A program made the translations under genes and the position numbers. From Oscillospiraceae bacterium (lineage in GTDB: Bacteria; Bacillota; Clostridia; Saccharofermentanales; Fastidiosipilaceae), in NCBI GenBank assembly GCA_028704415.1, contig JAQWFM010000001.1:1-45344 (forward strand): a stretch of DNA of 45,344 bases, in the 5' to 3' direction. Within the stretch, counting starts at the first letter, position 1. The number at the start of each line of letters is the position of its first letter. Shown in pieces: positions 1-7,997 of this stretch. The notes beneath the pieces are model-generated. The model ran no database searches. It was not told where the DNA came from and worked only from the letters and a program-made list of their open reading frames with translations.

Positions 1-2
1 TG

Positions 3-602
3 GCGCCGGAAGCCGGGGTGCTGCAGCAACTCCTCATCCCGATGGAACAGCAGCGGTTACAGGTTAAGCCCTATTGGCCGGCTCAGACCGACCCTGACTC
101 CGGCAGCGCCCGGCTAAGCGCCGCCGTCAACCTTGCTTTTGAGGAAGCCCGCGGCCAAAAACCCGCCTATCAGTTAATGGTACGGGCGGCGCTTTGTCAG
201 GTCTGGGGCCTGATCCTGCGCGACCGGCAGACCCGGCCGGCGCCGGCCAGCGCGGCCGGCAGCCGGCGGCAGCTGCAGCAAATCAAAGCGGTCCTCAGCC
301 TGATCGAAGAACAGTATCCGCAGGATCTGTCCTTAGCGCAGCTGGCCGCCGCCGCGGGGATGAACAGCCGCTACTTCTGCCGCTTTTTTTACCGGATGAC
401 CGGTCATACACCCATAGATTATCTGAATGATCACCGGATCGAAGCCGCCTGCTGCCTGCTGTTGAGCAGTGATCAGACCATTACGCAAATCAGTTCAGCC
501 TGCGGCTTTAGTGACGCCAGCTATTTTATCCGGGTATTTAAAAAATATAAGGGGGTCTCTCCGCGCGCCTACCGGCTGCAGGCAGGCGCAGCCGGCTCCT
601 GA
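3..602 (+). CDS. AraC-family transcriptional regulator, 5'-truncated by window edge
   Basis: The reading frame is open to the left edge, so the N-terminal part (usually a cupin-like sugar-sensing domain in this family) lies outside the window. The visible C-terminal 100 residues form the two helix-turn-helix units of AraC/XylS proteins. The first is around DLSLAQLAAAAGMNSRYFCR. The second is around TITQISSACGFSDASYFIR, followed by the FKKYKGVSPRAYR signature. It is transcribed towards the alpha-L-rhamnosidase gene, whose stop lies only 47 bp away on the other strand. AraC proteins beside glycosidases usually activate them in response to the sugar, so control of the rhamnosidase is a reasonable inference but is not shown. 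Family assignment is firm; the ligand is unknown. Confidence 0.93.
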   Translation, partial: APEAGVLQQLLIPMEQQRLQVKPYWPAQTDPDSGSARLSAAVNLAFEEARGQKPAYQLMVRAALCQVWGLILRDRQTRPAPASAAGSRRQLQQIKAVLSLIEEQYPQDLSLAQLAAAAGMNSRYFCRFFYRMTGHTPIDYLNDHRIEAACCLLLSSDQTITQISSACGFSDASYFIRVFKKYKGVSPRAYRLQAGAAGS

Positions 603-649
603 TACCAAGCTCATAACGCCGGTTCTGTCTTATCCCACCCGTGCCTGAC

Positions 650-3346
650 TCATTTCACCGGTTCATAATAAAAGCTATAGCAGCCGGCGGCAAGCGACAG
701 CGTCAGCTCCGCCTCACAGGCGGCCGCGGAAAGCAGCGGCTGCTGCGGCCACCAGGCCGCCAGCGGTTGTCCTTCCCGGGCGGTCTGGTCCAGCCAGTCC
801 CAGTTATCCGGAAGCGCAGCCTGACCGGGAAGCCTTAAGCAGCGGACCGCCGCGGGGTGGCGGCAACCTGGCAGCTGCAGTACGGCCGTGGTATCAAAGG
901 GCAGCTGGATGCAAAGGCCCAGCTGCCCGCCGGCTGCAAAGCGCCATTGACTGATATAAAGACCTGCGGCGGTGTCCACTGAGCCCCGGGCCCAGTGGAT
1001 GCGCGGATCCGGTTTGGGTTCCAGCCGGGCCTGCTTAAAACCCGGGGCGGCCGCGACGGGGTTTAAGCCCAGCATATCGCGGTACATCCATTCCACAACG
1101 GACCCATAGGTATAGTGATTCAGTGAGTTCATACCCGTGTCGCTGATACGGCCATCCGGGAGTAAAGAATTCCAGCGTTCCCAAATGGTGGTGGCGCCAA
1201 GCAGCACCTCGTACAGCCAGCCGGGGTATTCGCGGTTGAGCAGCAGAGTATAGGCCAGTTCATTCATCCCCCAGTGGCTGAGGACGCGGCATAAATATGT
1301 CGTCCCCACAAAGCCTGTTTCCAGCCGTTCCCGGCTGCGCTGCAGAGCCAGACGCAGATCCGCGGCCAGCCGCGGGCGCTGCGCCGCAGGCGCCAGTTCC
1401 ATAAATAAAGTGACCACATAGGCCGTCTGCGTGTCACAGGCCAGTCTGCCTGCGGGCGTCAGATACTCCCGCTGAAAGCTGGTCTGTATGTGCTCAGCCA
1501 GGTCAGCATAATAGGCCTGTTCGGCAGCCTGACCCAGTACGCCGGCTGTCTGAGCAACAATCCGGGTCGAATAATAAAAATAAGCGGTGGCGACCAAATA
1601 AGGATCCGTTCCGCCAAAGGATGACTTAGGGTCCCGGAAATTATCCAGTGCCAGCCAATCCGCAAAATGGAAGCCGCTGCTCCACAGATACGGATCCCCC
1701 TTGGTGCGGGCTTCGCGGGCCATGTAGTCCACCCAGGCCTTCATACTGCCATACTGCTGCCGCAGGATAGCCGCGTCACCGCTGTGCAGATAAACCGTCC
1801 AGGGGATGACGGTCGCCGCGTCGCCCCAGGCGGTACTGCCGCCTTCGCGCATGCCTGCCATAGGAACGACAAAGGGTACGGTACCTAAATCGGCCTGCTC
1901 CAGGGCCAGGTCATGGCAATATTTGCGGTAAAAGGCATAGGTATCCGCGTTAAAGCAGGCCGTTCCTGAAAAAGCCTGCGCATCGCCGGTCCAGCCCATG
2001 CGTTCATCCCGCTGCGGGCAGTCCGTAGGTACATCTAAAAAGTTGCCCCGCTGACCCCACCAGGCATTTTGATAGAGCCGGTTTACCAGCGGATCGGCTG
2101 TTTCAATCCGGCCGATCCGGTCCATCTGCGTGTGCAGTACCAGCCCCGTGAAATCCTGCGGCCGGACCGGTTTAGTCAGCCCGCTGATCTTAACATAGCG
2201 AAAGCCGAAGAAGGTGAAATGCTGCCGGACGCACCGGGCTTTGCCGTCAGAAATATAGCGGAAAGTCTGGCGGGCCGAACGCAGGTTATCCTGGTAAAAG
2301 CAGCCGTTTTGCAGCACCTCGCCAAACTGCAGGGTCACCTCCTGACCCCGGGGCTCATCAATATGAGCCTCCAGCCAGCCCACCATGTTCTGGCCCATAT
2401 CCAAAACCGTTTCACCGGCCGGGGTATGAATTATTTCTTTTACGGCCAAGCGCTGGGCACAGACTACCGGCGGGCTGAGTCTGGGCGAAAGCCGTTCATA
2501 GCCCTGCTCCTCCAGACAAATGACCGGCTGCTTTGGGCTCAGCCTGAGATTGGCGTCACAGGTCTCCCCATCATATATATTGGCAAAACTGATGGGGCCG
2601 GGCCTGACCTGCCACTGATCATCCGTGGCAATGATTTCGCGGCTGCCGTCTTCATACTCCAGCAAGAGCTCAGCCAGCAGTTGCTGCCGGGATCCGTAAA
2701 TCTGAGTCAGGCCCTGATAGCCAAACCGGCCGCAGTACCAGCCGTCACCGGTCCAGATCTCCCATTCCGTCCGCTGTCCGATCAGGGTCTGCAGCTGTTC
2801 GGTCAGATCATAGGTCTGGTACTGCAGCCATTTATCATAGGCATGGCAGCCCGGCGCCAGGTACTCCTGTCCGGTTTTTTTACCGTTCAGATAGCTTTCG
2901 TATAAGCCCAAACCGATGATATAAGCGCGCGCCTGCCGGAGCGGCTTTCTCACCTCCAGGCTGCGGGAAAACACCGCGCCCTGACCGGCCGCAAAATCAT
3001 GGCTGATCCAGGTGGCCAGCCAGTCACCGGGGGCCTTGGCGGTCTCAAACCAGGCGGGTTCACTGGTGGCGCGGCTGTTGTCCGCTGCCTGTACGGTCGC
3101 CCGCCACCAGTAGCGGGTACAAGGCTCCGGCTTAAACGCCGGGGCATAGGCTACTGAATTCAGGCGGGCCTGAGGGCCGCTGTCAAAACAGATATCCGTA
3201 AAGGCCGGATCTGCCGCAATCTCCACCCGGGCCCAAGCCTGGCAGGTCGCCTGCGTTTCTGTCACTTTAAACGAAAGTACCGGGGCCGATAATTCAAAAC
3301 CCAGAGGGTTAGTCAGATGCTGTGTCTTTAAATCAGTAATCTTCAT
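650..3346 (-). CDS. alpha-L-rhamnosidase, glycoside hydrolase family 78
   Basis: Predicted to release terminal L-rhamnose from plant or bacterial glycans and glycosides by inverting hydrolysis. The 898-residue length is normal for GH78. The N-terminal half carries beta-sandwich domains typical of the family (GLGLYESYLNGKKTG, FANIYDGETCDA, FTFFGFRYVKI). The (alpha/alpha)6 barrel contains the hallmark DCPQRDERMGWTGDAQ with the acidic residues used for catalysis, and the later conserved Glu lies in TTIWERWNSL. A beta domain closes the C-terminus. There is no signal peptide, so it is probably cytosolic and acts on imported oligosaccharides or glycosides. ATG at 3346 is preceded by AAAGGAAG. No rhamnose catabolic genes are visible next to it; the neighbour is a convergent AraC regulator. 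Confidence 0.95.
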   Translation of the reverse strand: MKITDLKTQHLTNPLGFELSAPVLSFKVTETQATCQAWARVEIAADPAFTDICFDSGPQARLNSVAYAPAFKPEPCTRYWWRATVQAADNSRATSEPAWFETAKAPGDWLATWISHDFAAGQGAVFSRSLEVRKPLRQARAYIIGLGLYESYLNGKKTGQEYLAPGCHAYDKWLQYQTYDLTEQLQTLIGQRTEWEIWTGDGWYCGRFGYQGLTQIYGSRQQLLAELLLEYEDGSREIIATDDQWQVRPGPISFANIYDGETCDANLRLSPKQPVICLEEQGYERLSPRLSPPVVCAQRLAVKEIIHTPAGETVLDMGQNMVGWLEAHIDEPRGQEVTLQFGEVLQNGCFYQDNLRSARQTFRYISDGKARCVRQHFTFFGFRYVKISGLTKPVRPQDFTGLVLHTQMDRIGRIETADPLVNRLYQNAWWGQRGNFLDVPTDCPQRDERMGWTGDAQAFSGTACFNADTYAFYRKYCHDLALEQADLGTVPFVVPMAGMREGGSTAWGDAATVIPWTVYLHSGDAAILRQQYGSMKAWVDYMAREARTKGDPYLWSSGFHFADWLALDNFRDPKSSFGGTDPYLVATAYFYYSTRIVAQTAGVLGQAAEQAYYADLAEHIQTSFQREYLTPAGRLACDTQTAYVVTLFMELAPAAQRPRLAADLRLALQRSRERLETGFVGTTYLCRVLSHWGMNELAYTLLLNREYPGWLYEVLLGATTIWERWNSLLPDGRISDTGMNSLNHYTYGSVVEWMYRDMLGLNPVAAAPGFKQARLEPKPDPRIHWARGSVDTAAGLYISQWRFAAGGQLGLCIQLPFDTTAVLQLPGCRHPAAVRCLRLPGQAALPDNWDWLDQTAREGQPLAAWWPQQPLLSAAACEAELTLSLAAGCYSFYYEPVK

Positions 3347-3484
3347 ACATGCGCTTCCTTTCAGTTACTGCCGCTAGTCTGGACAAGCAATGCAAGCACC
3401 TGCATTTTACTACAGTTAAGCCTCAATTCCGGCAGTCTGATTTGTGAAAAAAAGCGGGTCTTCCGGCAGCAGTGAGCCGTCACC

Positions 3485-4024
3485 TCAGACGTTCTGTTCA
3501 GGATTGGCCTGGCTGGCCGCCGCCATAAGCTGGGGCGAAATATGGCAATAACCGTCCGGATTTTTTTCAAGGTAACGCTGGTGATAAGGCTCAGCCGCAA
3601 AATAATTCAACAGGGGCTGGCAACCGACTGCGGGAGTCCGGCCGCTGGTGCGGGCCAGGGTGTCCAGCAAAGCCTGAGCCTGGGCCTGGGCCGCCTGATC
3701 CTGATAGTAAATACCGGTCCGGTACTGGATGCCGCAGTCAGGCCCCTGCTGATTGATGGCCCACGGGTCTATGGCCTGTAAATACAGCTCCAGCAGCCGG
3801 GCTAAGGTCAGCTGCCGGTCATCGTAGCTCACGTGTACGGTTTCCGCAAAGCCCAGGCGACCCTGGCACACGGTCTGATAATCGGGTTGACTGACCGTCT
3901 GGCTGCCCCGGGCAGGGTGTCCGTTGGCATAACCAACTTCAGTAGCCACGACGCCCCGGATCTGCCTGAGGTACTGCTCCAGCCCCCAAAAGCACCCTCC
4001 GGCCAGGTATATGTCTTTTATCAT
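3485..4024 (-). CDS. msrA: Peptide methionine-S-sulfoxide reductase MsrA
   Basis: Reduces methionine-S-sulfoxide in free or protein-bound form back to methionine, using thioredoxin-type reductant. The active-site signature GGCFWGLEQ is near the N-terminus, with the nucleophilic Cys at about residue 11. It is followed by GVVATEVGYANG and the YHQRYLEKN segment, all typical of MsrA. The 179-residue length matches single-domain MsrA; no MsrB domain is fused. The gene begins 29 bp after the stop of a Fur-family regulator on the same strand, so the two are probably co-transcribed. That would put methionine repair under a metal- or peroxide-responsive repressor. Downstream of its stop the transcript runs into a T-rich stretch, a possible weak terminator. 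Confidence 0.96.
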   Translation of the reverse strand: MIKDIYLAGGCFWGLEQYLRQIRGVVATEVGYANGHPARGSQTVSQPDYQTVCQGRLGFAETVHVSYDDRQLTLARLLELYLQAIDPWAINQQGPDCGIQYRTGIYYQDQAAQAQAQALLDTLARTSGRTPAVGCQPLLNYFAAEPYHQRYLEKNPDGYCHISPQLMAAASQANPEQNV

Positions 4025-4053
4025 AATGGGTTCCTCAGTCTTAACGGGTCCTT

Positions 4054-4521
4054 TTATCCTAACGGGTTGCCCGGATCTGCCACGGTCTTACCCGACGGGC
4101 TGGCCACCGCCGCCGCTTTGCAGCTGCTGCAATAGCCATACAGCTCCAGCTGATGCCCCAGCACCAGAAAGTTGCGGTCTTCCAGCCGGGGGATGAATTC
4201 ATCCATCGGACAATTAGTCATCGGGATAATTTTATGGCATTTGAGACAAACGGCGTAGTGTCGGTGGCCTGCATCCTGCAGGCTATATACAGCCATGTCT
4301 GAATCCAGCCTGGTTATGCGGGTGACGCTGCCGCGGCTGACCAGCAAATCCAGGGTGCGGTAAACCGTAGACAGCCAGGCTTCCGCGCCCTCAGCGCCCA
4401 GTCTGGCCGCTATATCCCGGGCGCTGAGCGGTGAGGACGCCTGTTGCAAAACGTCCCAGATAGCTTCCCGCTGTTTGGTTCTCCTCACGCCGGCCGGCCA
4501 GGCCGCTGTTGTTTGTTTCAT
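4054..4521 (-). CDS. Fur-family metal- or peroxide-responsive repressor
   Basis: This 155-residue protein has the Fur winged-helix domain (RRTKQREAIWDVLQ, then STVYRTLDLLVSRGSVTRI). The C-terminal metal-binding dimerisation domain contains HRHYAVCLKC and YGYCSSC, the two CxxC pairs that hold structural zinc. The wording around HRHYAVCLKCHKIIPMTNCPM and the GHQLELYGYC segment resembles Zur/Fur rather than an unambiguous PerR, so I leave the metal open. It lies immediately upstream of msrA on the same strand, which suggests an oxidative-stress or metal-stress operon. The C-terminal tail after the last CxxC is longer than usual. A second, diverged Fur-family protein occurs near the right end of the window. 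Confidence 0.9.
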   Translation of the reverse strand: MKQTTAAWPAGVRRTKQREAIWDVLQQASSPLSARDIAARLGAEGAEAWLSTVYRTLDLLVSRGSVTRITRLDSDMAVYSLQDAGHRHYAVCLKCHKIIPMTNCPMDEFIPRLEDRNFLVLGHQLELYGYCSSCKAAAVASPSGKTVADPGNPLG

Positions 4522-4906
4522 CTTGAGTCTCCTTAAAGGGCACCCCCCACAATCAGGTGGCGCCCGGGCTAAAATTCCGGCCCCGGATTTGCCGCCGGGT
4601 CCAGCACCAGCGGCGTCTGCTGCAAATCAGTCGCATCCGCAGTAACTATAAATCAGGCTCCCCCTCCTGGCAAGTTCAGGCGGCGGGATCATGCAGCCCC
4701 GGCCAGGGTAGGTCGGTTCGCGCCTGCAGCAGCTTGACACCGGCCGCCGGGGGAAACCCAGGGTGCCAGGATTTTTTGCTCAAAATTTAGCAATTTTCAG
4801 ATTTATATAGTAAAATCATAAAAGCCAAATAAAATACCGCTGATTCAGACTGGGGGTCAACCCGGTTATTGGAGCGCCGGTAAACAGAAAACGGAGGAAC
4901 AAATAT
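4522..4906. other. Divergent intergenic region between fur-msrA and the SDR gene
   Basis: This 385-bp stretch has no convincing gene. The left two thirds are GC-rich. The right third becomes abruptly AT-rich (about 4770-4850) and probably holds the SDR promoter. A TAAAAT at 4811-4816 could serve as -10 element with TTAGCA at 4787-4792 as a weak -35. The imperfect palindrome TTGCTCAAAATTTAGCAA (4776-4793) overlaps it and is a candidate operator. GGAGG at 4893-4897 is the SDR ribosome binding site. Confidence 0.45.
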
Positions 4907-5683
4907 ATGCAAAATCTTTTTGATTTCAGTGGCCGGGTGGTTGTGGTAACCGGCGCTTCCAGCGGTCTGGGTGCAGACGCCGCCAGGGCTTTTGCCGAGC
5001 ACGGCGCCGATGTGGCTTTACTGGCCCGCCGCAAGGAAAAGCTGGAGACTGTGGTCAGTGAAATCACCGCCGGCGGGCATAAAGCCCTGGCCGTGGTCTG
5101 TGATGTCTGCAGTGAGGACAGTGTTAAAGCGGCTATCACGGAAGTTTTGGCGCAGTTTGGCAAAATTGACGTTTTAGTCAACAACGCCGGCATTGCTCAG
5201 GGCGGCAGTGTTGAAACTTTGACCACGGAACAGTGGGACAAGTCCATGGACACCAACGTCCGCAGCATCTTTTTAACCGGCAAATATGTCATTCCGCAAA
5301 TGAAAAAGAATCACTACGGCCGCATTGTCAATGTCGCTTCCGTCAACGCGATCCTGGCCGACAAAGCGCCGCAGCTGGTGCGGCATGTCTACAACGCCTC
5401 CAAAGCTGCCGTGTTGGGTATAACCAAGGGCATGGCCGCCTCCTACGCGCAGGACAACATTACAGTTAACGCGGTCGGGCCCGGTTTGTTTGAGTCTGAA
5501 ATGACCGCCGGTACCCTGTTCACCAATCAGAGCTTTATGCAGATGTATAACGCGCTGTGCCCCGCCTCCCGGCCCGGCGCACGGGGCGAGCTTAACGGCC
5601 CGCTGCTGTTCTTCGGAAGTGAGAGCGCAAGCTACACCACCGGTCAGTTCATTACGGTTGACGGCGGCTTTGCCTTAGTCTGA
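4907..5683 (+). CDS. Short-chain dehydrogenase/reductase (SDR), sugar/polyol or FabG-like
   Basis: A classical 258-residue SDR. The Rossmann nucleotide site TGASSGLG lies at residues 15-22, NNAG at about 91-94, the catalytic Ser in VNVASVN, and the catalytic Tyr/Lys in YNASK. C-terminal FITVDGGF is the usual SDR ending. The LARRKEK segment after beta-2 favours NADP over NAD. The closest functional groups are gluconate 5-dehydrogenase-like and 3-oxoacyl-ACP-reductase-like enzymes, and sequence alone does not decide the substrate. ATG at 4907 has GGAGG ten bases upstream. It is a single gene with its own AT-rich promoter region, and a hairpin follows it. No fatty-acid synthesis genes are nearby, so a sugar or polyol substrate is somewhat more likely. 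Confidence 0.9.
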   Translation: MQNLFDFSGRVVVVTGASSGLGADAARAFAEHGADVALLARRKEKLETVVSEITAGGHKALAVVCDVCSEDSVKAAITEVLAQFGKIDVLVNNAGIAQGGSVETLTTEQWDKSMDTNVRSIFLTGKYVIPQMKKNHYGRIVNVASVNAILADKAPQLVRHVYNASKAAVLGITKGMAASYAQDNITVNAVGPGLFESEMTAGTLFTNQSFMQMYNALCPASRPGARGELNGPLLFFGSESASYTTGQFITVDGGFALV

Positions 5684-5729
5684 TCCCGTTTCAGCCGCAT
5701 AAGCTAACTCAGGCTGGAACTGAAGCGGC

Positions 5730-5762
5730 GCCTGCCTCCGCGCCTGCGGCGCTGAGGCAGGC
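5730..5762. terminator. Terminator-like hairpin between convergent genes
   Basis: Perfect inverted repeat GCCTGCCTC (5730-5738) and GAGGCAGGC (5754-5762) with a 15-nt loop. It lies between the convergent SDR and DUF6933 genes and is followed on the plus strand by CGTTTG. The short T-run makes it a modest terminator. Confidence 0.5.
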
Positions 5763-5814
5763 CGTTTGCTGCCGCGGGGCAGTCAGCTTTCAAAGCTCCG
5801 GCGCCCGCTTCATT

Positions 5815-7134
5815 TTAGTAACTAAAGTAAACATCCTCCAGCCGGCGCTTTAATTCAGCTTCAGTATAAACGCCTTCAATCTGACCGTCCGACCAGTCCT
5901 TTACCGCCTGGTGATCCGCATGGTCAGGATTAGCCATAATCTGCAGATAGACACTGAACGCGGCAAAGCCGCCCACATCCTCCGGAGGCCGTTCGCCTTT
6001 TTCATCCAGCAGGCAAACCTGCATCTGCGGCAGGGTCACTGTCTTTTCATAAGTGATTTCATGCGTCCATCTATCGCTTAAATCATAGGTATAGCCCAGA
6101 CTGCCATACAGCGGCACAATATCTTTTAAGGCCACATAGCGGTCATCCAGGCGCTTAACCCCGCGGCTATCCGCTGAGCCCAGTATTTCTTCCGGATCCT
6201 CCGGCATTAAGATATGCGTTTCCGGCAGGCCGGGCGTATCCAGCACAAAGCGGTGCAGGTGCTGATCATGCCAGTCAAACACCGTCTGGATGACATTATG
6301 CAGATAGCGAAAGGACAGCGCTGCCGGCACCACCACGCGTCGCCAGGCTATTTTTTTCTGCGCCGGGCCCAGGGCTATCAGCAATTGATAAGCGGTGACC
6401 TGCTGTAAAGGCCTGGCTGCTGTCCCGGCCGGACTCTGATTCAGCAGGTGCAGTTGGTTCAGCAAGGCCCGGGCCGGGGTCAGGGCAGCCGGAGCGGCAG
6501 GGTAACGATAGCGGCGGCAGCGGCTCAGCTCCAGGCTGGCAAAGCGCTGGAGGTTTTGCCTGGCGTCTATCACCTGCAAGTGCTCCTGAGTTTCAGCATT
6601 TACGGCATTTAGCCGGCCCAACTGGCGGCGGTCACAGGCTTTTAAGAAGCAAACAGCGCCGGCCGCGGTGAAATAGCGGCCAATCCCCAGATCGGAGACA
6701 CCTTCGGTCTGTAAAGCCAGGGTTAAAGCCTCCCCAAACAGCCGGTCCAGCTGAGCGTAATCCTGTTCCTCCTTCATGACAATCACCAGCGGATAGCGCG
6801 TGGCGTCATTGATCAAAATCACTGCCGTCACCCCGCTGTCCTCCGCCAGCAGGCCTGCATGCCAGGAAAACAGATCCTCCGCCGGTTTTTCACCCCAGGC
6901 AGGCCGCAAAGCCTCCGACTGCACCGGCCGGGCTTCCGCCGGGGCCGGGACGGCGGCCAGCGGCAGCGGGGAAGTATGCTCAGGCTTACTTAAGGCCCCC
7001 GCACCGTACTGGGCACAGCCCGCCGTCTCCAGAGCGGTGAGCAGGTTTAACGGAATATATTGAAAGCCTACTTTGGCTGACTGCGGAGCGTTCTGGATTA
7101 ACCGAAGCAAGTTCCTGGTGCAGTAAATATTCAT
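5815..7134 (-). CDS. DUF6933 - pRiA4b ORF-3-like fusion protein, unknown function
   Basis: I do not know its function. The N-terminal part (about residues 1-190, start MNIYCTRNLLRLI, later VILINDATRYPLVIVMKE and KACDRRQLGRLN) resembles the DUF6933 family. The C-terminal part from about residue 245 (YQLLIALGPAQKKIAWRR, ASLSF-like LHNVIQTVFDWHDQHLHRF, YTYDLSDRWTHEI, ERPPEDVGGFAAF, NPDHADHQ) matches plasmid pRiA4b ORF-3-like domains. These are common as small accessory proteins on plasmids and beside mobile elements. ATG at 7134 is chosen because AGGAGG lies eight bases upstream; an in-frame GTG three codons earlier overlaps that site. It is transcribed alone, and no mobile-element gene is seen around it. 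Confidence 0.75.
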   Translation of the reverse strand: MNIYCTRNLLRLIQNAPQSAKVGFQYIPLNLLTALETAGCAQYGAGALSKPEHTSPLPLAAVPAPAEARPVQSEALRPAWGEKPAEDLFSWHAGLLAEDSGVTAVILINDATRYPLVIVMKEEQDYAQLDRLFGEALTLALQTEGVSDLGIGRYFTAAGAVCFLKACDRRQLGRLNAVNAETQEHLQVIDARQNLQRFASLELSRCRRYRYPAAPAALTPARALLNQLHLLNQSPAGTAARPLQQVTAYQLLIALGPAQKKIAWRRVVVPAALSFRYLHNVIQTVFDWHDQHLHRFVLDTPGLPETHILMPEDPEEILGSADSRGVKRLDDRYVALKDIVPLYGSLGYTYDLSDRWTHEITYEKTVTLPQMQVCLLDEKGERPPEDVGGFAAFSVYLQIMANPDHADHQAVKDWSDGQIEGVYTEAELKRRLEDVYFSY

Positions 7135-7257
7135 GATTGGCACCTCCTGAGATAAAAGTCAGAAGCCGACGTTGCCGCGGCAAGTCTCTCCCCACCTTCA
7201 TTCATGTGTTTATTTTACCTGATTCCGTGTCCGGACGCGCTAGCTCACGACACTAAT

Positions 7258-7282
7258 AGCGCCGTTTTGACAAAACGGCGCT
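7258..7282. repeat. 25-bp perfect palindrome upstream of the DUF6933 fusion gene
   Basis: Arms AGCGCCGTTTTG (7258-7269) and CAAAACGGCGCT (7271-7282) flank a single central base. The T-runs sit inside the stem rather than after it, so it does not read as a standard terminator in either direction. It lies between the end of rpsD and the start of the DUF6933 fusion gene. Just beyond it are GTGGTTTA repeated at 7312-7319 and 7333-7340, and the palindrome TTATTGCAATAA (7338-7349). Confidence 0.7.
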
Positions 7283-7388
7283 GAATATCCTGCATTTACC
7301 CGCCTGAGATTGTGGTTTAAGCCATATTTAAGGTGGTTTATTGCAATAATAATGACTGGTGCCTGCTTTTATAAACTGCCTGGTTCTC

Positions 7389-7997
7389 TTAGCGATTGTA
7401 AAACTCAACCAGTTGCTGCTCATCTACTTCGATGGGCAGTTCTTCCCGCTGAGGCAGCCGCTGCAGCATACCGCTAAACTGCTCCCGGTCCACGGACAGA
7501 TACGGATAAGCAGCCAGCGCTGTCAGGAAACAATCGCGATAATTACTGACCTCACGGCTGCTTGCTTTCAGACTAATCGTGTCCCCAGGCTTGACCGGAT
7601 GAGATGGGATATTAACCAGGCGGCCATTCAATAAAATATGCCGATGCGTCACCATCTGCCGGGCGCCGGCCAGCGAGCGGGCCATCCCCATCCGGTAAAC
7701 CAGATTATCCAGACGACATTCCAGCTGCAGCAGCAGGATTTCGCCAGGCTTGCCCACCCGGGTCCGGCTGGCTTTAGCATAATAACGGCGGAGCTGTTTT
7801 TCCTGGATACCGTAATATGCCTTGATTTTTTGTTTCTCCAGCAGCTGCCGGCCGTACTCACTGATTTTGGCGGGGCGGCGGACCACCTGGCCGGCCTGTC
7901 CCCGGCGGTTAAGCCGGTCCAGCGCTTTAGGATGGCCGCAGATATTGACGCCCAGGCGGCGGCTGAGCTTAAAACGAGGTTGCCTCTTAGTTGACAT
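7389..7997 (-). CDS. rpsD: 30S ribosomal protein S4 (stand-alone gene)
   Basis: Primary 16S rRNA-binding protein that starts assembly of the 30S body. The 202 residues align along the full bacterial S4 length. Landmarks are FKLSRRLGVNICG, ISEYGRQLLEKQKIKAYYGI, the S4 RNA-binding domain CRLDNLVYRMGMARSLAGARQMVTHRHILLNGR, and the C-terminal LIVEFYSR-like LVEFYNR. It is of the zinc-free type (no N-terminal cysteine cluster) and begins MSTKRQP instead of the usual YTGP motif. As in Bacillus, it is outside the rpsM-rpsK-rpoA operon. Many Clostridia carry a second copy, so this may be either the only S4 or a paralogue. GAAGGAAG precedes the ATG. Confidence 0.96.
   Translation of the reverse strand: MSTKRQPRFKLSRRLGVNICGHPKALDRLNRRGQAGQVVRRPAKISEYGRQLLEKQKIKAYYGIQEKQLRRYYAKASRTRVGKPGEILLLQLECRLDNLVYRMGMARSLAGARQMVTHRHILLNGRLVNIPSHPVKPGDTISLKASSREVSNYRDCFLTALAAYPYLSVDREQFSGMLQRLPQREELPIEVDEQQLVEFYNR

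Noticed and set aside
2069-2905. Long plus-strand open frame (278 codons)
   Set aside because: It lies wholly antisense inside the GH78 gene, has no ribosome binding site and its product matches nothing recognisable. Long antisense frames are expected in GC-rich genes.
4700-4740. tRNA-like GGTTCG stretch
   Set aside because: No acceptor stem, D-arm or anticodon arm could be paired around it; I found no tRNA in the window.
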